A stretch of 64,000 nt of DNA, from contig JAVHZZ010000015.1 in assembly GCA_036250195.1 (NCBI GenBank), positions 2,852,001 to 2,916,000 of the forward strand, given 5' to 3'. Made by a program: the position numbers and the translations under genes. The stretch's first letter is position 1, and the number at the start of each line of letters is the position of its first letter. This DNA comes from Mixophyes australis. Taxonomy: Eukaryota; Chordata; Amphibia; Anura; Limnodynastidae. The notes under the pieces were generated by a model that was given only the letters and a program-made list of their open reading frames with translations, was not told the DNA's origin and ran no database searches. Positions 1 to 13,599 of this stretch are shown here, piece by piece.

Positions 1-1140
1 CGATTCATGATTCATGATTTAATTCATGATTAATGATTCATGATTCAATTCATGATTCATGATGCAATTCATGATTTATGATTCAATTCATGATTCATGA
101 TTCGATTTATGATTCATGATTCATGATTCATGATTCATGATTCGATTCATGATTCATGATTCATGATTCAATTCATGATTCATGATTCAATTCATGATTC
201 ATGATTCATTATTTAATTCATGATTCGATTCATGTTACATGATTCAATTCATGATTCATGATTCATGATTCAATTCATGATTCGATTCATGGTTTATGAT
301 TCACTTCATGATTCATGGTTCAATTCATGATTCATGATTCGATTCATAATTCATGATTCAATTCATGATTCATGATTTATGATTCAACTCATGATTCAAT
401 TCATGATTCATGAATTATGATTCATGATTCGATTCATGATTCGATTCATGGTTTATGATTCACTTCATGATTCATGATTCAATTCATGATTCATGATTCG
501 ATTCATGATTCATGATTCAATTCATGATTCATGATTTATGATTCAACTCATGATTCAATTCATGATTCATGAATTATGATTCATGATTCGATTCATGATT
601 CGATTCATGTTTCATGATTCAATTCATGATTCATGATTCAATTCATGATTCGATTCATGATTCATGATTCAATTCATGATTCAATTCATGATTCATGAAT
701 TATGATTCATGATTCGATTCATGATTCATGATTCATGATTCATAATTCGATTCATGATTCATGATCAAATTCATGATTCATGATTTATGATTCAATTCAT
801 GATTCAATTCATGATTCATGATTTATGATTAAATTCATGATTCAATTCATGATTCATGATTCATGATTCGATTCATGATTCATGATTAAATTCATGATTC
901 ATGATTTGATTCATGATTCATGATTCAATTCATGATTCATGATTCATGATTTAATTCATGATTCATTTCATGATTCATGATTTAATTCATGATTCATGAT
1001 TCATAATTCGATTCATGATTCAATTCATGATTTATTTCATGATTCATGATTCAATTCATGACTCATGATTCGATTCATGATTCATGATTTAATTCATGAT
1101 TAATGATTCATGATTCAATTTATGATTCATGATGCAATTC
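1..1140 (+). repeat. 3.6-kb-spaced block, copy 1
   Basis: This block recurs 3,615 bp downstream. Shared markers are GATGC at 61 and 3,676, GTTAC at 234 and 3,849, and GGTTT at 291 and 3,906, all at the same offset. After about 610 the offset falls to 3,596 (ATGATCAAAT at 761 and 4,357), because the downstream copy lacks 19 bp, the length of one 12-mer plus one 7-mer. The left edge is cut by the window start, so the full unit may be longer. Confidence 0.9.
291..608 (+). repeat. 159-bp doublet, first occurrence
   Basis: Two adjacent copies of a 159-bp unit, marked by GGTTTATGATTCACTTCATG at 291 and 450. The first copy has private changes (ATGGTT and CATAATT) that the second lacks. The doublet is carried whole into the 3.6-kb-spaced copy, so it is older than that duplication. 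Confidence 0.88.
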
Positions 1141-2535
1141 ATGATTCATGATTCAATTCATGATTCATGATTCGATTTATGATTCATGATTCATGATTCA
1201 TGATTCATGATTCGATTCATGATTCATGATTCATGATTCAAATCATGATTCGATTCATGATTTATGATTCAATTCATGATTTATGATTCAATTCATGATT
1301 CATGATTCGATTCATGATTAATGATTTATGATTCGTTTCATGATTCATGATTCATTTCATGATTCGTGTTTCGATTCATAATTCATGATTCAATTCATGA
1401 TTCATGATTCATGATTCGATTCATTAATCATGATTCATGATTCATGATTCGATTCATGATTCTTGATTCATTTCATGATTCATGATTCAATTCATGATTC
1501 ATGATTCGATTCATTAATCATGATTCATCATTCATGATTCGATTCATGATTTATGATTCGATTCATGATTCATGATTCATGATTCAATTCATAATTCATG
1601 ATTCAATTCATGATTCATGATTCGATTTATGATTCATGATTCATGATTCATGATTCATGATTCGATTCATGATTCATGATTCATGATTCAAATCATGATT
1701 CGATTCATGATTTATGATTCAATTCATGATTTATGATTCAATTCATGATTCATGATTCGATTCATGATTAATGATTTATGATTCGTTTCATGATTCATGA
1801 TTCATTTCATGATTCGTGTTTCGATTCATAATTCATGATTCAATTCATGATTCATGATTCATGATTCGATTCATTAATCATGATTCATGATTCATGATTC
1901 GATTCATGATTCTTGATTCATTTCATGATTCATGATTCAATTCATGATTCATGATTCGATTCATTAATCATGATTCATGATTCATGATTCGATTCATGAT
2001 TCATGATTCGATTCATGATTCATGATTCATGATTCAATTCATAATTCATGATTCAATTCATGATTCATGATTCGATTTATGATTCATGATTTATAATTCA
2101 TGATTCGATTCATGATTCATGATTCAATTCATGATTTATGATTTATGATTCAATTTATTATTCTATTCATGATTCATGATTCGATTCATGATTCATGATT
2201 CATGATTCATTATTTAATTCATGATTCGATTCATGTTTCATGATTCAATTCATGATTCATGATTAAATTCATGATTCATGATTCGATTCATGATTCATGA
2301 TTCATGATTCATGATTCAATTCATGATTCATGATTTGATTCATGATTCATGATTCAATTCATGAATTATGATTCATGATTCAATTCATGATTCATGATTT
2401 ATGATTCAACTCATGATTCAATTCATGATTCATGATTTAATTCATGATTCATGATTCATAATTCGATTCATGATTCAATTCATGATTTATTTCATGATTC
2501 ATGATTCAATATATGACTCATGATTCGATTCATGA
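1081..2535 (+). repeat. About 1,005-bp unit, copy 1, enlarged by the 450-bp doubling
   Basis: This is a unit of about 1,005 bp with an extra internal 450-bp copy, giving 1,455 bp. The GATGC markers at 1,131 and 2,586 are 1,455 bp apart, while markers right of the doublet (for example CGTGTTTCG at about 1,815 and 2,820) are about 1,005 bp apart. Both copies share the variants TTTATG before GATGC and TTATTATTCTA near 2,155 and 3,160. Similarity weakens after about 2,380. Confidence 0.85.
1141..2040 (+). repeat. 450-bp tandem doublet
   Basis: Two adjacent 450-bp copies (about 1,141-1,590 and 1,591-2,040). Rare markers keep exact spacing: AATCATG at 1,241 and 1,691, ATTCGTTTCA at 1,331 and 1,781, and GATTCGTGTT at 1,361 and 1,811. 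I saw two differences across the doublet, at 1,529/1,979 (C against G) and 1,552/2,002 (T against C). Identity runs on to about 2,090, so the phase of the doublet cannot be fixed. The related block at 2,536-3,540 contains this segment once, so the doubling is local. Confidence 0.92.
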
Positions 2536-3540
2536 TTCATGATTTAATTCATGATTAATGATTCATGATTCAATTTATGATTCATGATGCAATTCATGAT
2601 TCATGATTCAACTCATGATTCATGATTCGATTTATGATTCATGATTCATGATTCATGATTCATGATTCGATTCATGATTCATGATTCATGATTCAAATCA
2701 TGATTCGATTCATGATTTATGATTCAATTCATGATTTATGATTCAATTCATGATTCATGATTCGATTCATGATTAATGATTTATGATTCGTTTCATGATT
2801 CATGATTCATTTCATGATTCGTGTTTCGATTCATAATTCATGATTCAATTCATGATTCATGATTCATGATTCGATTCATTAATCATGATTCATGATTCAT
2901 GATTCGATTCATGATTCTTGATTCATTTCATGATTCATGATTCAATTCATGATTCATGATTCGATTCATTAATCATGATTCATGATTCATGATTCGATTC
3001 ATGATTCATGATTCGATTCATGATTCATGATTCATGATTCAATTCATAATTCATGATTCAATTCATGATTCATGATTCGATTTATGATTCATGATTTATA
3101 ATTCATGATTCGATTCATGATTCATGATTCAATTCATGATTTATGATTTATGATTCAATTTATTATTCTATTCATGATTCATGATTCGATTCATGATTCA
3201 TGATTCATGATTCATTATTTAATTCATGATTCGATTCATGTTTCATGATTCAATTCATGATTCATGATTCATGATTAAATTCATGATTCATGATTCGATT
3301 CATGATTCATGATTCATGATTCATGATTCAATTCATGAATCATGATTTGATTCATGATTCATGATTCAATTCATGATTCATGATTTATGATTCAACTCAT
3401 GATTTGATTCATGATTCATGAATTATGATTCATGATTCGATTCATGATTCATGATTCAATTCATGATTCATGATTTGATTCATGATTCATGATTCAATTC
3501 ATGAATCATGATTCATGATTCATGATTCAATTCATGATTC
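2536..3540 (+). repeat. About 1,005-bp unit, copy 2
   Basis: This is the partner of the enlarged unit at 1,081-2,535, carrying the segment with CGTGTTTCG once only. One extra heptamer is present near 3,270. Beyond about 3,385 the two copies rearrange relative to each other, although the CAACTCATG and GAATTATG marker words still appear. Confidence 0.83.
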
Positions 3541-3615
3541 ATGATTCAAGATTCGATTCATGATTCAATTCATGATTCATTTCAGGATTCATGATTCAAT
3601 TCATGATTCATGATT

Positions 3616-4826
3616 CGATTCATGATTCATGATTTAATTCATGATTAATGATTCATGATTCAATTCATGATTCATGATGCAATTCATGATTTATGATTCA
3701 ATTCATGATTCATGATTCGATTTATGATTCATGATTCATGATTCATGATTCATGATTCGATTCATGATTCATGATTCATGATTCAATTCATGATTCATGA
3801 TTCAATTCATGATTCATGATTCATTATTTAATTCATGATTCGATTCATGTTACATGATTCAATTCATGATTCATGATTCATGATTCAATTCATGATTCGC
3901 TTCATGGTTTATGATTCACTTCATGATTCATGATTCAATTCATGATTCATGATTCGATTCATGATTCATGATTCAATTCATGATTCATGATTTATGATTC
4001 AACTCATGATTCAATTCATGATTCATGAATTATGATTCATGATTCGATTCATGATTCGATTCATGGTTTATGATTCACTTCATGATTCATGATTCAATTC
4101 ATGATTCATGATTCGATTCATGATTCATGATTCAATTCATGATTCATGATTTATGATTCAACTCATGATTCAATTCATGATTCATGAATTATGATTCATG
4201 ATTCGATTCATGATTCGATTCATGTTTCATGATTCAATTCATGATTCGATTCATGATTCATGATTCAATTCATGATTCAATTCATGATTCATGAATTATG
4301 ATTCATGATTCGATTCATGATTCATGATTCATGATTCATAATTCGATTCATGATTCATGATCAAATTCATGATTCATGATTTATGATTCAATTCATGATT
4401 CAATTCATGATTCATGATTTATGATTAAATTCATGATTCAATTCATGATTCATGATTCATGATTCGATTCATGATTCATGATTAAATTCATGATTCATGA
4501 TTTGATTCATGATTCATGATTCAATTCATGAATCATGATTCATGATTCATGATTCAATTCATGATTCATGATTCATGATTCAATTCATGATTCATTTCAT
4601 GATTCATGATTAAATTCATGATTCATGATTCATGATTCAATTCATGATTCATTTCATGATTCATGATTTAATTCATGATTCATGATTCATAATTCAATTC
4701 ATGATTCAATTCATGATTTATTTCATGATTCATGATTCAATTCATGACTCATGATTCGATTCATGATTCATGATTTAATTCATGATTAATGATTCATGAT
4801 TCAATTTACGATTCATGATGCAATTC
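3616..4826 (+). repeat. 3.6-kb-spaced block, copy 2
   Basis: This is the partner of the block at 1-1140. Relative to it there are scattered substitutions (for example GATTCGC near 3,897 where copy 1 has GATTCGA), a 19-bp loss near 4,235, and a net gain of about 90 bp between about 4,540 and 4,650. Its end carries the same GACTCATG and GATGC markers as copy 1 at 1,060-1,131. Similarity fades after about 4,925. All length changes seen are sums of 7- and 12-bp steps, as expected for slippage or unequal exchange in register with the words. Confidence 0.88.
3906..4223 (+). repeat. 159-bp doublet, second occurrence
   Basis: The same 159-bp doublet as at 291-608, with GGTTT markers at 3,906 and 4,065. 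Both copies here carry the plain CATGATT form where the first copy at 291 has ATGGTT and CATAATT. The spacing of exactly 159 bp is kept. Confidence 0.88.
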
Positions 4827-6782
4827 ATGATTCATGATTCAATTCATGATTCATGATTCGATTTATGATTCATGATTCATGATTCATGATTCATGATTCG
4901 ATTCATGATTCATGATTCATGATTCAATTCATGATTTATGATTCGATTCATGATTCATGATTCAATTCATGATTTATGATTTATGATTCAATTTATGATT
5001 CAATTCATGATTTATGATTTATGATTTAATTTATGATTCAATTCATGATTCATGATTCAATTCATGATTCATGATTCATGATTCGATTCATGATTCATGA
5101 TTCAATTCATGATTCATTATTTATTTCATGACTCATGATTCATGATTCATGATTCATGATTCGATTCATGATTCATGATTCAATTCATGATTCATGATTC
5201 GATTCATGATTCATGATTCGATTCATGATTCATGATTTATGATTCAATTCATAATTCATGATTTATGATTAAATTCATGATTCAATTCATGATTCATGAT
5301 TCATGATTCGATTCATGATTCATGATTCAACTCATGAATCATGATTCATGATTCATGATTCAATTCATGATTCATGATTTATGATTCAATTCATGATTCA
5401 TTTCATGATTCATGATTCAATTCATGATTCATGATTCATGATTCAATTCATAATTCATTTCATGATTCATGATTCAATTCATGATTCATGATTCATGATT
5501 TAATTCATGATTAATGATTCATGATTCAATTCATGATTCATGATTCAATTCATGATTCATGATTCGATTCATGATTCATGATTTAATTCATGATTAATGA
5601 TTCATGATTCAATTCATGATTCATGATTCAATTCATGATTCATGATTCGATTTATGATTCATGATTCATGATTCATGATTCGATTCATGATTCATGATTC
5701 GATTCATGATTCATGATTCAATTCATGATTTATATTTTATGATTCAATTTATGATTCAATTCATGATTTATGATTTATGATTCAATTTATGATTCAATTC
5801 ATGATTCATGATTCGATTCATGATTCATGATTCATGATTCAATTCATGATTCATGATTCGATTCATGATTCATGATTAAATTCATGATTCATGATTTATG
5901 ATTCAATTCATGATTCAATTCATGATTCATGAATCAATTTATGATTCATGATTCATGATTTGATTCATGATTCATGATTCAATTAATGATTCATGATTCA
6001 TTATTCAATTCATGATTCATGATTCACTTCATGATTCATGATTCATGATTCAATTCATGATTCATGATTCATGATTCATGATTCATGATTCAATTCATGA
6101 TTCATGATTCATGATTCAATTCATGATTCATGATTCGATTCATGATTTGTGGTTAAATTCATGATTCATGATTTATGATTCAATTCATGATTCAATTCAT
6201 GATTCATGAATCAATTTATGATTCATGATTCATGATTTGATTCATGATTCATGATTCAATTCATGATTCATGATTTAATTCATGATTCATGATTTGATTC
6301 ATAATTCATGATTCAATTCATGAATCATGATTCATGATTCATGATTCGATTTATGATTCATGATTCAATTCATGATTCATGATTTATGATTCAATTCATG
6401 ATTCAATTAATGATTCGAGATTCATGATTCGATTCATGATTCAATTCATGATTCATGATTCATGATTCGATTCATGATTCAATTCATGATTCATGATTCA
6501 TGATTCATGATTCAATTTATGATTCATGATTCATGATTCGATTCATGATTCATGATTCATGATTCATGATTCAAATCATGATTCTATTCATGATTCATGA
6601 TTCAATTCATGATTTATGATTTAATTCATGATTCATGATTCGATTCATGATTAATGATTTATGATTCGTTTCATGATTCATGATTCATTTCATGATTCGT
6701 GTTTCGATTCATAATTCATAATTCAATTCATGATTCATGATTCATGATTCGATTCATGATTCATGATTCGATTCATGATTCA
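4827..6782 (+). repeat. Heterogeneous satellite stretch
   Basis: Ordinary heptamer and pentamer array without a clear long-range partner across its whole length. A sub-block at about 5,560-5,830 recurs at about 10,230-10,510, marked by the rare word TATATTTTAT at 5,731 and about 10,434 (offset about 4,703 bp). The GAATCAATTTATG marker near 5,930 and 6,207 recurs near 12,235 and, in a modified form, in the regular region to the right. No gene or other feature is visible. Confidence 0.85.
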
Positions 6783-7200
6783 TGATTCATGATTCAATTC
6801 ATGATTCATGATTCAATTCATGATTCATGATTCGATTTATGATTCATGATTTATAATTCATGATTCGAATTATGATTCATGATTCAATTCATGATTTATG
6901 ATTTATGATTCAATTTATGATTCTATTCATGATTCATGATTCGATTCATGATTCATGATTCATGATTCATTATTTAATTCATGATTCGATTCATGTTTCA
7001 TGATTCAATTCATGATTCATGATTCATGATTAAATTCATGATTCATGATTCAATTCATGATTCATGATTCATGATTCATGATTCAATTCATGATTCATGA
7101 TTCGATTCATGATTCATGATTCAATTCATGATTCATGATTCAATTCATGATTCATGATTTATGATTCAACTCATGATTCAATTCATGATTCATGAATTAT
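6783..7200 (+). repeat. About 1.09-kb-spaced block, copy 1
   Basis: This recurs at about 7,875-8,275. Shared markers are GATTTATAATTCATG at 6,848 and 7,940 (offset 1,092), then TTCTATTCATG, TCATTATTTAATTC and the CAACTCATG word at about 7,162 and 8,237 (offset 1,075). The drift reflects small losses of whole words. The same marker order also occurs at 2,088-2,300 and 3,093-3,300, so this is an old family. Confidence 0.8.
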
Positions 7201-7874
7201 GATTCATGATTCGATTCATGATTCATGATTCAATTCATGATTCATGATTTGATTCATGATTCATGATTCGATTCATGATTCATGATTCGATTCATGATTC
7301 ATGATTTATGATTCAATTCATGATTCAATTCATGATTCATGATTTATGATTAAATTCATGATTCAATTCATGATTCATGATTCATGATTCGATTCATGAT
7401 TAAATTCATGATTCATGATTTGATTCATGATTCATGATTCAATTCATGAATCATGATTCATGATTCATGATTCAATTCATGATTTATGATTCAATTCATG
7501 ATTCATGATTCGATTCATGATTAATGATTTATGATTCGTTTCATGATTCATGATTCATTTCATGATTCGTGTTTCGATTCATAATTCATAATTCAATTCA
7601 TGATTCATGATTCATGATTCGATTCATTAATCGTGATTCATGATTCATGATTCGATTCATGATTCTTGATTCATGATTCATGATTCAATTTATGATTCAT
7701 GATTCATGATTCGATTCATGATTCATGATTCATGATTCATGATTCATGATTCAAATCATGATTCGATTCATGATTCATGATTCATGATTCATGATTCAAA
7801 TCATGATTCGATTCATGATTCATGATTCATGATTCATGATTCGATTCATGATTCATGATTCGATTCATGATTCA

Positions 7875-8275
7875 TGATTCATGATTCAATTCATGATTCA
7901 TGATTCAATTCATGATTCATGATTCGATTTATGATTCATGATTTATAATTCATGATTCGATTCATGATTCATGATTCAATTCATGATTTATGATTTATGA
8001 TTCAATTTATGATTCTATTCATGATTCATGATTCATGATTCATGATTCATTATTTAATTCATGATTCGATTCATGTTTCATGATTCAATTCATGATTCAT
8101 GATTAAATTCATGATTCATGATTCAATTCATGATTCATGATTCATGATTCATGATTCAATTCATGATTCATGATTCAATTCATGATTCATGATTCGATTC
8201 ATGATTCATGATTCAATTCATGATTCATGATTTATGATTCAACTCATGATTCAATTCATGATTCATGAATTATGA
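7875..8275 (+). repeat. About 1.09-kb-spaced block, copy 2
   Basis: Partner of the block at 6,783-7,200. It has lost a GATTCGATTCATG-type word after TTCTATTCATG and one heptamer before TTAAATTC. Just upstream, a shorter shared segment (ATTCGTTTCATG, CGTGTTTCG, then CATAATTCATAATTC) occurs at about 6,640-6,760 and 7,510-7,630, with a spacing of 870 bp. Confidence 0.8.
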
Positions 8276-11200
8276 TTCATGATTCGATTCATGATTCATG
8301 ATTCATGATTCATTATTTAATTCATGATTCGATTCATGTTTCATGATTCAATTCATGATTCATGATTCATGGTTAAATTCATGATTCATGATTCGATTCA
8401 TGATTCATGATTCATGATTCATGATTCAATTCATGATTCATGATTTGATTCATGATTCATAATTCAATTCATGAATTATGATTCATGATTCAATTCATGA
8501 TTCATGATTTATGATTCAACTCATGATTCAATTCATGATTCATGAATTATGATTCATGATTCGATTCATGATTCATGATTCAATTCATGATTCATGATTT
8601 GATTCATGATTCATGATTCAATTCATGATTCATGATTCATGATTCAAGATTCGATTCATGATTCAATTCATGATTTATTTCAGGATTCATGATTCAATTC
8701 ATGATTCATGATTCGATTCATGATTCATGATTTAATTCATGATTTATGATTCATGTTTCAATTCATGATTAATGATGCAATTCATGATTTATGATTCAAT
8801 TCATGATTCATGATTCGATTTATGATTCATGATTCATGATTCATGATTCGATTCATGATTCATGATTCATGATTCAATTCATGATTCATGATTCATGATT
8901 CAATTCATGATTCGATTCATGTTACATGATTCAATTCATGATTCATGATTCATGATTCAATTCATGATTCGATTCATGGTTTATGATTCAATTCATGATT
9001 CAATTCATGATTCATGATTCGATTCATGATTCATGATTCAATTCATGATTCATGAATTATGATTCATGATTCAATTCATGATTCGATTCATGTTTCATGA
9101 TTGAATTCATGATTCATGATTCAATTCATGATTCATGATTCATGATTCGATTCATGATTCATGATTAAATTCATGATTCATGATTTATGATTCAACTCAT
9201 GATTCAATTCATGATTCATGAATTATGATTCATGATTCGATTCATGATTCATGATTCAATTCATGATTCATGATTTGATTCATGATTCATGATTCATGAT
9301 TCGATTCATGATTCATGATTCAATTCATGATTCATGATTCGATTCATGATTCATGATTCGATTCATGATTCATGATTTATGATTCAACTCATGATTCAAT
9401 TCATGATTCATGAATTATGATTCATGATTCGATTCATGATTCGATTCATGTTTCATGATTCAATTCATGATTCATGATTCAATTCATGATTCATGATTCG
9501 ATTCATGATTCATGATTCAATTCATGATTCATGATTTTATGATTCAACTCATGATTCAATTCATGATTCATGAATTATGATTCATGATTCGATTCATGAT
9601 TCATGATTCATGATTCATGATTCGATTCATGATTCATGATCAAATTCATGATTCATGATTTATGATTCAATTCATGATTCAATTCATGATTCATGATTTA
9701 TGATTAAATTCATGATTCAATTCATGATTCATGATTCATGATTCGATTCATGATTCATGATTAAATTCATGATTCATGATTTATGATTCAACTCATGATT
9801 CAATTCATGATTCATGAATTATGATTCATGATTCGATTCATGATTCATGATTCAATTCATGATTCATGATTTGATTCATGATTCATGATTCATGATTCGA
9901 TTCATGATTCATGATTCAATTCATGATTCATGATTCGATTCATGATTCATGATTCGATTCATGATTCATGATTTATGATTCAATTCATGATTCAATTCAT
10001 GATTCATGATTTATGATTAAATTCATGATTCAATTCATGATTCATGATTCATGATTCAATTCATGATTAAATTCATGATTCATGATTTGATTCATGATTC
10101 ATGATTCAATTCATGAATCATGATTCATGATTCATGATTCAATTCATGATTCATGATTCAAGATTCGATTCATGATTCAATTCATGATTTATTTCAGGAT
10201 TCATGATTCAATTCATGATTCATGATTCGATTCATGATTCATGATTTAATTCATGATTAATGATTCATGATTCAATTCATGATTCATGATGCAATTCATG
10301 ATTTATGATTCAATTCATGATTCATGATTCGATTTATGATTCATGATTCATGATTCATGATTCATGATTCGATTCATGATTCATGATTCATGATTCAATT
10401 CATGATTCATGATTCATGATTCAATTCATGATTTATATTTTATGATTCAATTTATGATTCAATTCATGATTTATGATTTATGATTCAATTTATGATTCAA
10501 TTCATGATTCATGATTCAATTCATGATTCATGATTCATGATTCAATTCATGATTCATGATTCATTATTTAATTCATGACTCATGATTCGATTCATGATTC
10601 ATGATTCAATTCATGATTCATGATTCATGATTCATTTCATGATTCATGATTCATGATTCAATTCATGATTCATGATTCATTTCATGATTCATGATTCAAT
10701 TCATGATTCATGATTCGATTCATTATTAATGATTCATGATTCGATTCATGATTCTTGATTCATTTCATGATTCATGATTCATGATTCAATTCATGATTCA
10801 TGTTTCGATTCATGTATCATGATTCGATTCATGATTCATGATTCGATTCATGATTCATGATTCATGATTCAATTCATGATTCATGATTCAATTCATGATT
10901 CATGATTCGATTTATGATTCATGATTTATGATTCATGATTCATGATTCAATTCATGATTCATGATTTGATTCATGATTCATGATTCAATTCATAATTTAT
11001 GATTTATGATTCAATTTATGATTCTATTCATGATTCATGATTCGATTCATGATTCATGATTCATGATTCGATTCATGATTCATGATTCAATTCATGATTC
11101 ATGATTCATTATTTAATTCATGATTCGATTCATGTTACATGATTCATGATTCATGATTCCATTCATGATTCATGATCAAATTCATGATTCATGATTTATG

Positions 11201-13599
11201 ATTCAATTCATGATTTATGATTAAATTCATGATTCAATTCATGATTCATGATTCGATTCATGATTCATGATTAAATTCATGATTCATGATTTGATTCATG
11301 ATTCATGATTCAATTCATGAATCATGATTCATGATTCATGATTCAATTCATGATTCATGATTCATGATTCAATTCATGATTCATTTCATGATTCATGATT
11401 CAATTCATGATTCATGATTCATGATTTAATTCATGATTCATTTCATGATTCATGATTTAATTCATGATTCATGATTCATAATTCGATTCATGATTCAATT
11501 CATGATTTATTTCATGATTCATGGTTCAATTCATGACTCATGATTCGATTAATGATTCATGATTTAATTCATGATTAATGATTCATGATTCAATTCATGA
11601 TTCATGATGCAATTCATGATTCATGATTCAATTCATGATTAATGATTCATGATTCAATTCATGATTCATGATGCAATTCATGATTCATGATTCAATTCAT
11701 GATTCATGATTCGATTTATGATTCATGATTCATGATTCATGATTCATGATTCTATTCATGATTCATGATTCATGATTCATGATTCATGATTCAATTCATG
11801 ATTCATGATTCGATTCATGATTCATGATTCAATTCATGATTTATGATTTATGATTCAATTTATGATTCAATTCATGATTTATGATTTATGATTCAATTCA
11901 TGATTCAATTCATGATTCAATTCATGATTCATGATTCGATTCATGATTCATGATTCAATTCATGATTCATTATTTAATTCATGACTCATGATTCGATTCA
12001 TGATTCATGATTCAATTCATGACTCATGATTCATGATTCAATTCATGATTCATGATTCATGATTCAATTCATGATTCATGATTTAATTCATGATTCATGA
12101 TTCAATTCATGATTCATGATTCGATTCATGATTCATGATTCATGATTCAATTCATGATTCATGATTCGATTCATGATTCATGATTAAATTATGATTCATG
12201 ATTTATGATTCAATTCATGATTTAATTCATGATTCATGAATCAATTTATGATTCATGATTCATGATTTGATTCATGATTCATGATTCAATTCATGATTCA
12301 TGATTTAATTCATGATTCATGATTTGATTCATGATTTATGATTCAATTCATGAATCATGATTCATGATTCATGATTCAATTCATGATTCATGATTCATTA
12401 TTCAATTCATGATTCATGATTCATGATTCAATTCATGATTGAATTCATGATTCATGATTCAATTCATGATTCGAGATTCATGATTCGATTCATGATTCAT
12501 GATTCAATTCATGATTCATGATTCGATTCATGATTTAATTCATGACTTATGATTTATGATTCAATTTATGATTTATGATTCATGATTCGATTCATGATTC
12601 ATGATTTATGATTCATGATTCAAATCATGATTCAATTCATGATTCATGATTCAATTCATGATTCATGATTCAATTCATGATTCATGATTCGATTCATTAT
12701 TCATGATTCATGATTCATGATTCGATTCATGATTCTTGATTCATTTCATGATTCATGATTCATGATTCATGATTCATGATTCAATTCATGATTCATGTTT
12801 CGATTCCTGATTCATGATTTGATTCATGATTCATGATTCATGATTCATAATTCATGATTCAGTTCATGATTCATGATTCAATTCATGATTCATGATTAAA
12901 TTCATGATTCATGATTCAATTCATGATTCATGATTCATAATTCATGATTCAGTTCATGGTTCATGATTTATGATTCAATTCATGATTCATGATTCAATTC
13001 ATGATTCATGATTCAATTCATGATTTATGATTTATGATTCAAGTTATGATTCAATTCATGATTCATGATACATGATTCATGATTCATGATTCATGATTCG
13101 ATTCATGATTCATGATTCAATTCATGATTCATGATTCATTATTTAATTCATGATTCAATTCATGATTTATGATTCAATTCATGATTCATGATTCATGATT
13201 CATTTCATGATTCATGATTCGATTCATGATTCATGATTCATAATTCATGATTCAATTCATGATTCATGATTCGATTCATGATTCATGATTCAAATCATGA
13301 TTCATGATTCATGATTTAATTCATGATTCAATTCATGATTCATTTCATGATTCATGATTCAATTCATGATTCATTTCATGATTCATGATTCAATTCATGA
13401 TTCATTTCATGATTCATGATTCAATTCATGATTTATAATTCATGATTCAATTCATGATTCAATTCATGATTCAATTCATGATTCATGATGCAATTAATGA
13501 TTCATGATTCTTTCATGATTCATGATCGATTTATGATTCATGATTCATGATTCATGATTTATGATTCGATTCATGATTCATGATTCAATTCATGATTTA
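8276..13599 (+). repeat. Heterogeneous satellite stretch with short internal duplications
   Basis: Continuous array, with no gene seen. A segment of about 215 bp at 9,166-9,382 recurs at 9,762-9,978, a spacing of 596 bp, with the same order of TTAAATTC, CAACTCATG, GAATTATG and TTTGA variants. ATGATCAAAT markers near 9,630 and 11,172 link this stretch to the 3.6-kb-spaced blocks (761 and 4,357). GATGC words at about 11,607 and 11,661 mark a doubling of about 54 bp. The larger layout here is mosaic and I could not assign a single long period. Confidence 0.82.
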
